A DNA stretch of 64,000 bases from Pipra filicauda (taxonomy: Eukaryota > Chordata > Aves > Passeriformes > Pipridae), in NCBI RefSeq assembly GCF_003945595.2, contig NW_024104379.1, forward strand, positions 62,001 through 126,000. The letters run 5' to 3'. Both the position numbers and the translations under genes were made by a program. Below are positions 30,076 through 40,988 of the stretch, piece after piece (within the stretch, counting starts at the first letter, position 1; each line of letters opens with the position of its first letter). A model generated the notes under the pieces. It saw only the letters and a program-made list of their open reading frames with translations, searched no databases and was not told the origin of the DNA.

Positions 30076-30480
30076 GCCGGTGTTTCCGTGCGTGGCGCCC
30101 ATTGGCTGCCGGCACCCGTCCCCCGGTGCCGCCGCTCCGCTCCCTCTGCCCGAGCCCCGCAGATGGCGGGGGCAGCGAGGGGGACAGACCCTCGGGCGTG
30201 GGGCTGAGGGACCGCGCAGCCCCGGCCGGCCGCCCGCGGGCACGGCCGTGGGCCCCGCTCCCACGCCAGCCACGGAGTGGGCGATGGGCAAGTGCGGGAA
30301 GAAGGACTCGCGTCTCCTGTAGAGCACAGTGGGCGCGTTGCCTCCGGGACCGCTCTGCTCTACCGCTCTAAAGAAAGGGGAAGGGGAAAAACATGACACG
30401 GATTCTCCCGGTGAAGCAGAGGAAAATGTACATCCCGACGACATGTAAGTACCCGGCGGCTCTGCCCCCGTTTCCCAGAT
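30065..30480 (+). promoter_or_regulatory. CpG-rich SSTR3 promoter and non-coding exon 1
   Basis: This segment is GC-rich with many CpG dinucleotides, unlike the flanks, and has an inverted CCAAT box (ATTGG at 30101-30105). A strong donor, CAT|GTAAGT, lies at 30444/30445. The only convincing partner acceptor downstream is TTTCCAG at 33524, just before the SSTR3 coding region. Mammalian SSTR3 also has a 5' UTR intron. The transcription start is not determined. Confidence 0.55.
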
Positions 30481-30663
30481 GACACCCGTGGGCGTGAGTC
30501 CATGCAGAAGTTAACTCTGCAGTCCCAGAGAAGGAAACCTGCCGACCTCCCCCCCCCGGCTCCCCACCCTCCAACTCTGCCAGTCCATCCTGGTCCGTAC
30601 CAGACAGCTCAGCCTCAAGGTGAGACGGCGGAGTCCTGAGCTGGAGTAGGTCCATGGGAAACC

Positions 30664-30696
30664 GGGGGGGACAGGTGGGGAGGGGGACAAGAGGGG
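30664..30696 (+). other. G-quadruplex candidate in the SSTR3 5' intron
   Basis: G runs of 7, 4, 5 and 4 are separated by loops of 6, 1 and 6 bases. It lies about 220 bases after the inferred exon 1 donor on the transcribed-sense strand. Confidence 0.55.
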
Positions 30697-30803
30697 CTGC
30701 AGGTTATTGGTCTCTGTGGTCCCTCCCAGCCTCTATTCATGTATTGTAACCAGGTCGAGGCTCAGCTCTGAGCATCCACCTCCTCCTTTCATTCAATGCA
30801 GAC

Positions 30804-30832
30804 ATATATATATATATAATATATATATATAA
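30804..30832 (+). repeat. (AT)n microsatellite
   Basis: Almost pure AT dinucleotides over about 29 bases, with one interruption. It lies in the inferred SSTR3 5' UTR intron and is a likely length-polymorphic site. Confidence 0.9.
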
Positions 30833-32800
30833 TTTATTTGGTTTTTTCTAAAGAAAGCAATAGCACCAATTTTCCATCTCTTCCTACCTCTCTGCCTTTC
30901 TTCTGCTCTCCGGCTGCATGAGCCAGGTACATTCTGGTAGCACCTGTTAGCAGATCCCAAGCCTCTTGCAACAGGTGCTGTCCACATAAGGGACAGACTC
31001 CAAGTGGATGCCAAAACACTATCAGTCTGAGGCCAAGGTTCCTCCCCAGTTCCTACCTATGCTATGTGCTGCCAAAGCAGCCAGCAGAGTAGATCCAAGC
31101 TAGATGAGGCACTGGTATCCAGTGATTGTTCTGTCAAACTATCCAGAATGTATGACATGGTGTTTGAGCTGGTGCATAGTACTTAACAAAGTTAGAACGG
31201 CAGAGACAGACCATACCTGCTTAAAGTTTCTTCACTGCATCTCTCTGAGCAGGAAAAATGAGTTTATAGAAAATCCATGGGTTTTGCTGCATGCCCTAGC
31301 ATTTTTGATAGGTTTTCTGGGGCCCTGAAGCTGGGTTTACTGTATTGCTAAACCATAGCCTGAACAACAAGCTTTGAGGTCTGGACCCCAGATACTTCTC
31401 CAAATGCTCTTCAGCCCCAGCATCAGAATCTTTATCCCCATTTGGTATTTGGAGGGCTCTCTTTTCAAATGTTTGGCTTTTTTTTTTTTTTAATTCATTT
31501 GCATGCAGGAGGAACATCCAAAGGAATTCCTAACTACGTCCTCACCTTTTAGAGGATCATCTTTTTATGAACATACTGTTCTGGCCTCTGCCACCCTTTT
31601 CAGGGATCTTTGTACCTAGAGCAGCCATTGCCCTCCTTTTTTCTCCAACAAGTGATTTGTGTCACTAGAACAGTATTGGAAAAAATATCAGAGGAAAGAC
31701 CCCTCAGTTTACAGTTTCAAACCACTTTCTACTCTGCCCATTCATTACAGCCACTCATGATGTGTGGGACAATCCAGTGCTGCAGGACCCCAGTAGATGG
31801 GCTTCTATCAGGACAGTGTGTCACAGCCCAAGGCACCTGCAAATAAAGAAAATTTAAACAATTCCAGTCCTCCAAAGCTCAAATGCTTCAAAGCAGGAAA
31901 CATTCATGCAATAGCCTGTAGAAATGGCCTTAAGACATAGTTGCCCAACTGTGTTTTTATGGGGCCTACCAGATGAGGTTCCTTCAGTATAAGATTGGAT
32001 ACATCTGTGGAGTTTGTTGGGTTTGCTTGTCTGATATCCAATGAATCCACCTAAAGCTCAGGTCTCCCCCAGTGTTTCCAGAACTTGGTATGACATCTAC
32101 AAAAAAATAGAATAAAAGCTGTAATATTAAGACATTTGTGAAGGAAGTTGTGATGCCAGCACATTTGGGAGAATAGTCTTTGGAGTGTTTCTGGCCTCCT
32201 GAAAGTAGTTAAGATTGGGATTCCTTTCCTTTGAGATTCCCAGTTTTAATTTCAATAGAAAAAGAGCTTCAGAGTCCTAGGAGATTTGTTGAGATGTGTA
32301 AAGGTGAACCTCAGGGTCCTTGTTCCCTACTACTAAGTCATCCTCCCTTCCAACAAGCTAATTCATCAGGAGGATGACCCTGTCACTCTACACCTCCAGA
32401 AGATTTTACCAGAGCTAGACTGATTCTGAAAGCATCACAAATCTCCCCTGCATAAGGTTTGCCAGGGTATCTCTGGTCTGTAGTATGTGCTGGGATCTGT
32501 ATTTCACATATCTGGAGCCCTCACAAAAGGCACGTCTGTCCCTTAACTATCTCTTCTCTCCCTGCAGCTTCTCACCCAGTGTCAGCAGCAACCTCATGGC
32601 GAATGGAGAACTTGTTTGCTCAAGGCTCTCTCTCTAAGTGAGCCGAGCGCTGTTTCCATGCCAAACCCTGACGTGATGGGCAATTGGGCACCTCAGATTA
32701 GGAGGGCTGGGACGCTGCTTTGGTGTTGCAAACAGGTGGGCAGGCAGGGCCTCTGTCATTAGCAGTGTGTTGCAGGGTGCAGAAGGAAACAGAGAGGCAG

Positions 32801-32822
32801 GGAGAGAGAGAGAGAGAGAGGG
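32801..32822 (+). repeat. (GA)n microsatellite
   Basis: About ten GA units, followed by a GGGA/GACA-rich decayed continuation to about 32880. Confidence 0.9.
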
Positions 32823-33579
32823 AGGGAGACAGAGACAATAAGGCAGAAAATGAGAGAGAGATAAAGAGAGACCTGGACTGATCCCTCTTAGTATACTCAA
32901 AATAATCTGGCTCTTCCTTTGCTCTCAAACTGCCATAACACAAAACAGCTACCCTCCAGCTCAGGTGCTGACTTCAGCTTCTACTGAGAGTGAAGGTGCT
33001 TTTGCTTCTGCTGGTAGAGCCAACAATAAACTGGCCAGTCCAAAAAGAGTTTCAGAAAGCAAGAGAATACTCAGAGAATGGGGGAGTCAGAACTGGAATG
33101 GCTTTGTCACTGGATGCTTTTCCCTCTTTGGTTTCTAAGGTACCTGCCACTCATAAATGAGAATCAGGCCTCTGGTGACCATGTCCTCACTATTGGAGCT
33201 ATTAGCAGAAAATGAGAAATTTCCTTGCTCTTATCCTAGTCTGTTGTTATTTCCCTAGAGGATCTTTCTGTAGGAGAGACAATCCATTGGCCCACACTGA
33301 GCCATATCATTGTTTGTCCCTCCATGCCCACTGTGCCTCACAGGACTAGATGGGTTTGATATTGTCCTAGATTTTCCAGTGGCTGCCAGCATCCACAAAC
33401 TCACCTTGACTTCCCATGCCTGCCCATATCTAAAACACAGTTAATGTAGTGATTTTATGTGTGGCTTGTTCAGCTGTCATGTCCCCAGTATCAATGTGTT
33501 TTTTTCTCCCCCTCTCATTTCCAGATTGCTAACTGATCCTGCGAGGACACTGCCCCCTGCCCTCTTCTCTGCCTCTGCT

Positions 33580-34785
33580 ATGAACACTTCTGCTTTCAGC
33601 CTCCCCACACCGGCAGTGTCGGAGGAGGGGAATGCCTCTAGCAGCTGGGAAGGCTTCACCACCCCCAACAGCTCCACCACTGTCAGCCCTGGTGTAGTTG
33701 TCAGCGGTGTCCTCATCCCTGTGGTCTACCTCATTGTCTGTGTGGTGGGGCTGGCTGGAAATTCTCTGGTCATTTATGTGGTCCTGCGGCACTCTGTGAG
33801 TGAGTCGGTGACCAACGTCTACATCCTGAACCTGGCCCTAGCTGATGAGCTCTTCATGCTGGGCCTGCCATTCCTGGCTGCGCAAAATGCCCTCTCCTAC
33901 TGGCCGTTTGGTTCTTTCATGTGCCGCCTGGTGATGGCCGTGGATGCCATCAACCAGTTCACCAGCATCTTCTGCCTGACGGTGATGAGTGTTGATCGCT
34001 ACTTGGCAGTGGTCCACCCAGGGAAGTCCTCCAAATGGCGGACAGCACGAGTGGCCAAGGCTGTGAGTGCAACGGTGTGGGTGCTGTCTTCAATAGTGGT
34101 GCTGCCCGTGGTTGTCTTCTCAGACGTCCCTTTCGGGATGAGTACGTGCCACATCCAGTGGCCAGAGCCAGCCTCGGTGTGGAGAGCTGGCTTCATCATC
34201 TACACTGCTACGCTGGGCTTCTTTGGACCACTGCTGGTGATTTGTCTCTGCTATCTTCTGATTGTTGTGAAGGTTCGTTCCTCTGGCAGGCGGGTGAGGG
34301 CTCTGTCCTCCAAGCACAAGCTTTCAGAGCGCAGAGTGACCCGCATGGTGGTGACTGTTGTGGCTGTCTTCGTCCTTTGCTGGCTCCCCTTCTATGTCCT
34401 CAACATAATCAATGTTGTTTGCCCACTGCCAGAGGAGCCGTCCCTCTTTGGTGTCTACTTCCTTGTGGTGGTGCTGCCGTATGCCAATAGCTGTGCCAAT
34501 CCTATCATCTATGGCTTCCTCTCCTACCGCTTCAAGCAGGGCTTCCAGAGGGCCATCTTCAGGCCATCCCGCCGAGTCCAGAGCCAGGAGGTGCCAGCAG
34601 GCCCCCCAGAGAAGACCGATGATGAAGGGGAAGAGGGCGAGATCAGCAAGATCACCCAGAATGGAAATGGCAGGCAGGAGCGCCCTCTAAGCGGTGAAGA
34701 AGGAGAGAGCAATGAGCAAAAACCACTCCCTGAGCAGCCTGTGGGATGTGAAAAGAGCAACAAGTTGCATGTCAGTTATTTGTGA
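33580..34785 (+). CDS. SSTR3: somatostatin receptor type 3
   Basis: SSTR3 is a Gi-coupled class A receptor for somatostatin and cortistatin at the plasma membrane and, in mammals, the primary cilium. The single coding exon gives 401 residues (human 418). Visible hallmarks are possible N-glycosylation sites at Asn2, 18 and 30; GN in TM1 (60-61); LALAD in TM2 (85-89); the disulfide Cys115 and Cys190; the ligand-contact Asp122; DRY (139-141); CWLPF in TM6 (267-271); the somatostatin-receptor signature YANSCANP (301-308) with NPIIY; an acidic tail; and the C-terminus HVSYL, close to human RISYL, a PDZ-type end. The ATG at 33580 is chosen because it aligns with human SSTR3 and follows a splice acceptor at 33524. 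The frame is also open further upstream, but that part includes the intron. The third intracellular loop lacks the ciliary motif known from mammals. RAC2 and C1QTNF6 as neighbours fit SSTR3. Confidence 0.97.
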   Translation: MNTSAFSLPTPAVSEEGNASSSWEGFTTPNSSTTVSPGVVVSGVLIPVVYLIVCVVGLAGNSLVIYVVLRHSVSESVTNVYILNLALADELFMLGLPFLAAQNALSYWPFGSFMCRLVMAVDAINQFTSIFCLTVMSVDRYLAVVHPGKSSKWRTARVAKAVSATVWVLSSIVVLPVVVFSDVPFGMSTCHIQWPEPASVWRAGFIIYTATLGFFGPLLVICLCYLLIVVKVRSSGRRVRALSSKHKLSERRVTRMVVTVVAVFVLCWLPFYVLNIINVVCPLPEEPSLFGVYFLVVVLPYANSCANPIIYGFLSYRFKQGFQRAIFRPSRRVQSQEVPAGPPEKTDDEGEEGEISKITQNGNGRQERPLSGEEGESNEQKPLPEQPVGCEKSNKLHVSYL

Positions 34786-35650
34786 TGAAAGGGATGGTGT
34801 AGGGGAAAGAGACATTGGAATATGAGGTCCCCTTCACCTTATCTGCTTTTCAACCTCAAAGGCAATGGGAGACAAAGGCATATTAAAGTCCAAGAGTCTG
34901 TTTAAAGATGAAGAGGGCTCCATGAACTTGTAGAAAAAACAAGACATTTTTCTTGGCTTTGGAAAAGACACCTGAGGTTTATGTGGTACTGGGTAAAGAA
35001 TGGACTGCATCCAGGGGGAGCTGAAGAGGTGCTGGGCACTGACAATACAGAGAGAGCAAGATCAGCCCTAGATTGCATGATCTGTCCTTAAATGACTCAG
35101 CTGTGGAGGGCATCAGCTGCCATCTGACTGTAGCATGTCAAGGAAGTTCCCAAATGGCATATACTACACGTAGGCATCCCAGTGCCTTGATTATCCTCCT
35201 TACAAACACAAGAAGTGGTTTACCCTGAAAGACAAACAGGGAGGAAAAATGTCTGCAGCAAAGACATACCAGCCAGTTGCATGCATGGCTGACCCCTCTC
35301 TAGCTCTTAAAAATGCCTTGGGGACAGATTTCCTGCCCATGCTGGTCATGGCTGGAGACTACTAATTGCTCAAAACCTCCTCTTTCTTTTTAAGGCTCTC
35401 ATGGACTCTGGGCAGGCTGATGGGACTTACCTGGGAGAAAAAAATGGAACATTTCTTTCCTGCATCTCACATTCTTCAGGGTTTTCCTGGTGCCTCTGCA
35501 CCCCGGTGGGAGGTGTAACAAAGGTAGAGAAAAAGACAATGCGACATGAATCAGAGGCAGTGTTTCTTACAAGCTGAAATGCCCTTTCCCTTTTCCTCTC
35601 CCTAAGCCTTACTGTAAATAAAAAAAAAAGCCTTTGGACATAAAAGGCCA
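34786..35650 (+). other. SSTR3 3' UTR (approximate)
   Basis: About 0.85 kb runs from the stop codon to shortly after an AATAAA within an A-rich run at 35617-35622. The end is inferred; longer forms are possible. Confidence 0.45.
35617..35622 (+). promoter_or_regulatory. candidate SSTR3 polyadenylation signal
   Basis: AATAAA followed directly by more A residues, about 830 bases after the SSTR3 stop codon. The genomic A run also makes this a place where oligo-dT could misprime. Confidence 0.4.
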
Positions 35651-37077
35651 ACAGGACAGAAACGTTCTGTGTGTTTAGGGGAGGGGGGTGCTACAGATTT
35701 GGCTCTCCTGAGAATATACATTGTCTTTGGGTTGAGTTGATCTCTGTATGGAGTACTGTTTGGCTGATACAAGAGATCAAGGCATCTATCAGTACAGGAT
35801 GGGGGCAGGAAGCAGAGGGAGGTCAGGGGATCTCCAGTGTGTAAGAGCTATGGTTGCAGAGAGTCTGGGCAATACTAGGAACTGATTCATCTTGTGGGAA
35901 ATGGTATTTAGTTCAGGATGGTGAAGAAATGATGTTCATGTGTTTGCATGTGCACAAAGATTGTCATATGCAAAAGTTTATTCCCTGGACTGTACATGTC
36001 TGAGAACGGCTGCAGAGGATGGGAGACAGAGGAGTCAGACTGGTGGGAGATGTGTGTGGGTTGGGCACTGATGCTAATCTGTGTGGTGTAGGTAAATGTG
36101 TACAGGCATACATAAGGGGGTATGCATGTGTATAAGTGTATACAAACACAGATGGGGGAATGTGTTAATGTAATTGTGGAATGTTTCAGTGCAGGTATAG
36201 TTTTGCAGGCATGCAAGTATTTATGGAAATGGGTGTGCGCATGTGAATGCTTGGGTAAGAGTGTGAGAATATGTGTGTTGAGTTGGACCAGTGCTTGCTC
36301 CTGTGCATTGGTTGTTGGAGGGAAGCTGTAGTGGGTCCATGTGAACATGTAGGTTAGAACAGCAGCAATGTACAAGGGTGGGTGGGATGAAGGTCTCCTT
36401 CTTTGCTTTGGCTTCATTCCTCCCACACCTTTAACTTCTCCATGAATACTACTGCTAAGTTACAGCCACCAAAATGGTCCTCATACCAGAGCCCTTGGTT
36501 ATATTTGGGCACTTTTGTCTACAAATAATTTTGAGAAATGGGAAGGAGGCACGCACCAGAAGGAGACGTGTCTCCCTGAGGTCAGGAGATGTTGGAGGAG
36601 GTAGTCTATGGAGAGTCAGTTATGAGAGTTGGCTGAGTGATAGAAAGATGTCTCATGGGTCACTTGAGAGAAGGCAAGAGAAGTGAAGGGGTGGCATGGG
36701 AACAGGTGTGCTTGGACAGAAGCCAAAAGCCCTGGGCTGGGCAGCAGAACAAGCTGCAGCAGCTGAGGACGGTGGCAACAGAACCACTTTATGAGGAAGC
36801 AGGAGTCAAAGTCACATAAAGGCAATGTGAGAAGTGAAGGCCTGGCAGGCACTAGAGGAACTGCAGTGCGGGGCACCTGAGTTCAGGAAAGGACTGTCAC
36901 AGGGCATGAGGAGAAGAGACATCTCCTAGCCATGTTAGCTCAGGAAGGCAGAGAAGGGACTGCAAACACAACCAAAGACATTCAGCTGTGCGCTCAGCCA
37001 CGGGTACTGCCATCACCTCCACGAGAAAGGAGGAAACCTACATCCTCATGTTTCCTCTTTAAGCCTGGAACACCAAG

Positions 37078-37103
37078 CTGCAGGCTCAGCCTGCAGGCTC
37101 AGC
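37078..37103 (+). repeat. 13-bp tandem duplication
   Basis: CTGCAGGCTCAGC occurs twice head to tail without mismatch, followed by a partial third copy (CTGAG). Confidence 0.85.
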
Positions 37104-38859
37104 CTGAGTAGCTGAGCTACCAGTGATACCATACAGCAATTGCTTAGCTCCTCTTACAAAGTGCTACTTGCCCCCTGAGCATGGGCCATCACCCAGGAGT
37201 GCGGGCTCAACTCACAGGGAAAAAAAAGTGCTTGATAGCCAGATTCTATCCTCTGCTACCTCTTTACATCTCCTCCTCCTTCCATCCATGCATCAGGTTC
37301 CCACACTGAGGGCCCCAGTGAGAAAGGCAGCTAAACTATTCATGGGCGTGGGATACAATCTGTTGAACTAAAAAAAGCCTCTGTTTTATTTTCTTGGGGA
37401 GCTCCCGCAACATCTATTGGATGAAGCACAATCAAGCAATCCTAGCAGACTGAGGATGGACTGCCAAAGCTTCTGCCTCTGTAAGGGGCAACAAGCAATA
37501 GGAAGAGTAAAAGGTCTGACTACCAAGTGGTCAGACAGATGGACAACACAGAACTTTAAACAGGGATCTGCGTTGCTCCTCTTGCAATGAGGAGCAGAGC
37601 AAGGTGAATGCTGGACTCCACTGGCACAGCAATCCCTGTAGAATAGAGGAAAAATGGTATTATCTGGGGAGCTTGTAGCACTGTGTTTGATGACCAGGCA
37701 TTGAAGAAGGCATGTGACAGTGACTGAGGACCTTGTAGCAGGCAGCTCAAGTGGGTGGGGGGCAGATAAAGGGTGGGTTTCCTTATCCATGGAGTGGCTA
37801 TCCAGCTGCTGTGGGGAGATGGGGGAGTTCCCCAGCTGCCAACACACTTAACAGAGACAGTCTCCTTCACCAAATCAGGATGAGACTTCATTTCACACGC
37901 CTTTGCAGCTCCATCTGCTGTAAATCACCATTCAAGAAACTCCATCGACTGGTTGGCTTCTTAAAATACTGACATCCCTTAGAGCCCAAGCACTGCAATG
38001 CCAGCACCAAGCAATTGTGCCAAGGAGACATTATTTTGATACACAGAATCCGAGCCCCCACCAAGGCAGCTCTGCAGGGGAGCCTGCTGGGGAAAACAAG
38101 ATACGTTCCAGGGAGACCTGCAAAAAAACCTGAGGTTTAAATAGGAGTTTAAAAGAAAAGAAACAAGCATCATATTTTTCTGTCTTGTGTTTTCTTCGCC
38201 CCCCTATGCTGCATCCTATTTTGCGGTGACAAATTGCTGAAAAAAAAATGAAGATGAACAGAAAATAAGACTGGAGGAGGGGAAAAAAAAAGGGGGCTTT
38301 TTTTGTCCAAAATTCATGAGGAGAAAACAAATGCTACAAAATTCTGCAGAATATCACCACTGATTAAAAGGCTGTTTTTCATAGGAACAGGCGTTTGGAA
38401 TGATGGACAGTACCCTGCTGCCTTCTGACCCCTGCTCTCTCCTCATCTCTGTCTCCCTGTTGGTGAATCCCCAGCTTTTCCTGTAGTAATAGCATTAATC
38501 TGACTGCCTCTGTGATCCCTCTCTCTCCTTAACGATGGTGCAGTTGACTCCAGGCAACCCAGAGGCCACAGGGACCATGCGCAGTGGCTAAGTGAAATTC
38601 TGGACATGTTCAGGGGAATTTTTTCCAGTCAGATATGGAAATGGAGTTTACTATTCTGAGTGCAGAGACACAGAGGTAAGGGCTCCATCAAGCCCTGTGT
38701 TGCACAAAAGATTTTATTCTTGTCACGTAGCGATCGGAGCTGCAAGACCAGAAAGGGCCGCAATGATTTCAGCAGCATTGTGCAATGCCTCCTCCCAGTA
38801 AACGTGTGATCATAAATGGGGGGTTAGAGACACAGGGAACGTGTTGTGTCAGCTGCTCA

Positions 38860-39130
38860 GAGAGTTCGCATGCACACGTCAGAGTGCACAAGAGCAGATA
38901 CAGAGAGGCATTCCTATCTGTTGTGCATGCGTGCATACAAATGTGTTTACGTGATTGCATGCCTGTATGTGTGGCTACCTGCAACTGCGTGAATGTGTAT
39001 AAATATATGTACATATTCGTGTTCTGTGGGTACACTGATTCAAGGGCATATAGATGTATGTATGAGACCACATGTGGCCACCCGCACAGACGCACACATA
39101 CCCAGACACGCACGTATCTCTTGGCCTAAG
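38860..39130 (+). repeat. degenerate TG/CA alternating region
   Basis: About 270 bases rich in alternating purine-pyrimidine steps (GTGT, ATGT, GCATGC, CACACG) without a pure array. It looks like decayed dinucleotide repeat and has Z-DNA-forming potential. Confidence 0.5.
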
Positions 39131-39789
39131 CATGAACGCCAAGAATGCAGCACACGCACCTTAATGCACATAGCCCAGGCATGGGCTCAAACTGGGAGAT
39201 GACATCTGGACCTTCCAAATGACCTTCCCCCCACACATACCCACCCACCATACCTGCAAACCCAAGTACACAATGGTGGTCCGCGGCAGCTTTGGACCCA
39301 CTTAGTGTGACCCTTCTGCTCTGCGATGGATCTTCAGGAGAGAATCTGGAAGGGCAGTGAAAGGCGATGGCTGAGGGGTTTCAGTGTGGAGAAGTGAGGG
39401 TGCATTCCAGGCTGTTACCAACACAGCCCACACTTATGTCATTTGGAGCTGTTGTTAGGGAGCCACTGTATTTGTCATCAGCAGGGAATCACAGCAGCTC
39501 GGATCAGGCAACAGCAAAACGGTCCAGGCCACATTCTGATTCAGCTGTTCTACACGGATACGGAACAAGGGGGTGGAGGGGGCAGGAAGCAGTTAATCCG
39601 TTGTTGGAATAGGGTAGCCTGTAGAGGTGGGGAGATAAAAGAAATGGAAACACCTTTGAAGAGAAGATTCTCCTGGCTCTCCTGAGGATCCAACAGAGAA
39701 TTGAAATGCTTTATCTGCTCGAACGAGTGGAAAATATGCAAATATTTGCTCATGAAAAATTGCTGGTTTTTGCCTTCCCAAGCATAAAA

Positions 39790-40394
39790 TATGCAAACGC
39801 CACGCACACCGCAGCCGGCTCACGCAGATCTCACACTCACCACGTCACGCACAAACAGGCACACACGCATTCCCAGTACGTCAATGCAGCCAGCCAAAGA
39901 CACGTGCCTGGGCTGCAGCACGCAGCCTTCCCTACATGACAAACAAGGCCGCGGGGCACGGAAATACGGCTGCCTTGACCGACAAACTGAGCCTCCGCGG
40001 GCTGTGCCCCCACCGCGGCTCCCTGGAACCACCGCGGAACCACCAACCGGAGCGGAGGAGCGCGAGAGGCCATCCCGGTCCCGACTACCGTCGGGGACTC
40101 GGGACACCCGCGGGCGGGACCCCAGACGGACGGGAGGGGCGGGGGTGGTGCCGAGCGGGCGGGCGGGAGCAGGCGGGGATGAGAGCGCTGCGCGGTGCGT
40201 CCTGCAGAGGGGTGTCCGTGCCCGGAGGGGGACGGAGATGCAGGGAGACGGAGAACGCGGCAGGACTCCTGCCCTGGTAGCTGGTGTCAGGACCAGGCTC
40301 AGGACAGGGCTACCAAGCGGCGGTGGAGCCCCTCCGTGCCAAACCCCCGCTATCGAGGGGGACATGTGCGAGCACGAGAGGTGTGCGCTCGCAG
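39790..40394. promoter_or_regulatory. CpG-rich segment without a recognised gene
   Basis: Very CpG- and GC-rich, especially 39930-40350, in contrast with AT-richer flanks. It begins with CA-rich sequence containing ACGC units. No coding exon was recognised although several frames are open, which high GC content alone explains. It could be a distal C1QTNF6 promoter, the promoter of a non-coding RNA, or GC-rich sequence linked to the adjacent CR1. Confidence 0.45.
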
Positions 40395-40988
40395 CCCTGA
40401 GAGCCAGCCGTATCCTGGGCTGCGCCAAAAGAAACGTGGCCAGCGGGTCGAGGGAGGTGACCCTGCCCCTCTACTCCTCTCTGGTGAGACCCCACCTGTA
40501 GTACTGCGTCCAGCCCTGGGGCCTCCAACAAAAGAAAGGTGTGGACCTCTTGGATCGGATCCAGAGGAGAGCAATGAGGAAAATCAGAGGGCTGGAGCAC
40601 CTTTCCTATGAAAACATGCTAAGAGAAGAAAAGGCTCTGGGGAGACCTTATAGCCCCTTCCAGTACCTACAGGGAGCCTACAGGAGAGTTGGAGAGGAAC
40701 TTTTCACAAGGACATGTAGTGAGGGGACAAAGGGGAATGGGTTTAAACTGGAAGAGGGTAGGTTTAGATTAGAGATTAGGAAAATGTGAGGGTGGCGAGG
40801 CACTGGAACAAGGTGCCCAGAGAAGTTGTGGCTGCCCCATCCCTGGCAGTGTTCTAGGCCAGGCTGGATAGAGCTTTGATCAATCTAGTCTAGTGGAAAG
40901 TGTCCCTGCCCATGGCAGGGGAGTTGGAATTAGATGACCTTGAAGGTCCCTTCCAACCCAAGCAATCCTGTGATTCTATGATTCTATG
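40395..40988 (+). mobile_element. CR1 retroposon with end of ORF2 and 3' UTR
   Basis: About 594 bases match CR1 in order: the last part of the reverse-transcriptase ORF (a frame reading ASRILGCAKRNV, then LYSSLVRPHL, a stop where CR1 has a Glu codon, then YCVQPWGL), the GGAGCACCTTTCCTATGAA block, the GTTTAAACTGG block, the GCCCATGGCAGGG block, and the 3' end with two tandem ATTCTATG octamers (40973-40988). The stop and 5' truncation show an inactive copy. Confidence 0.95.

Larger units (their letters stand above)
30481..33524 (+). other. inferred SSTR3 5' UTR intron
   Basis: From donor GTAAGT at 30445 to the acceptor ending at 33524. It contains a G-quadruplex candidate, an AT microsatellite and a GA microsatellite. 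No coding exon was recognised. Confidence 0.5.
35651..39789. other. intergenic, SSTR3 to CpG-rich segment
   Basis: It contains TG-rich sequence at about 36050-36320, a 13-bp tandem duplication at 37078-37103 (CTGCAGGCTCAGC twice), and a purine-pyrimidine alternating region at about 38860-39130. No gene was recognised. Confidence 0.6.

Noticed and set aside
29700..30371. 223-codon open frame
   Set aside because: It is a readthrough of the polypyrimidine tract (Ser/Pro/Leu-rich) and the SSTR3 CpG-rich segment, with no family resemblance.
33457..33579. in-frame upstream start for SSTR3
   Set aside because: The first 68 bases lie before a clear splice acceptor at 33524, and the extra residues do not resemble any SSTR3 N-terminus.
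39791..40501. 236-codon open frame on the plus strand and a 202-codon frame on the minus strand
   Set aside because: Both run through the CpG-rich segment into the CR1 copy. They are Arg/Gly/Pro-rich and best explained by base composition.
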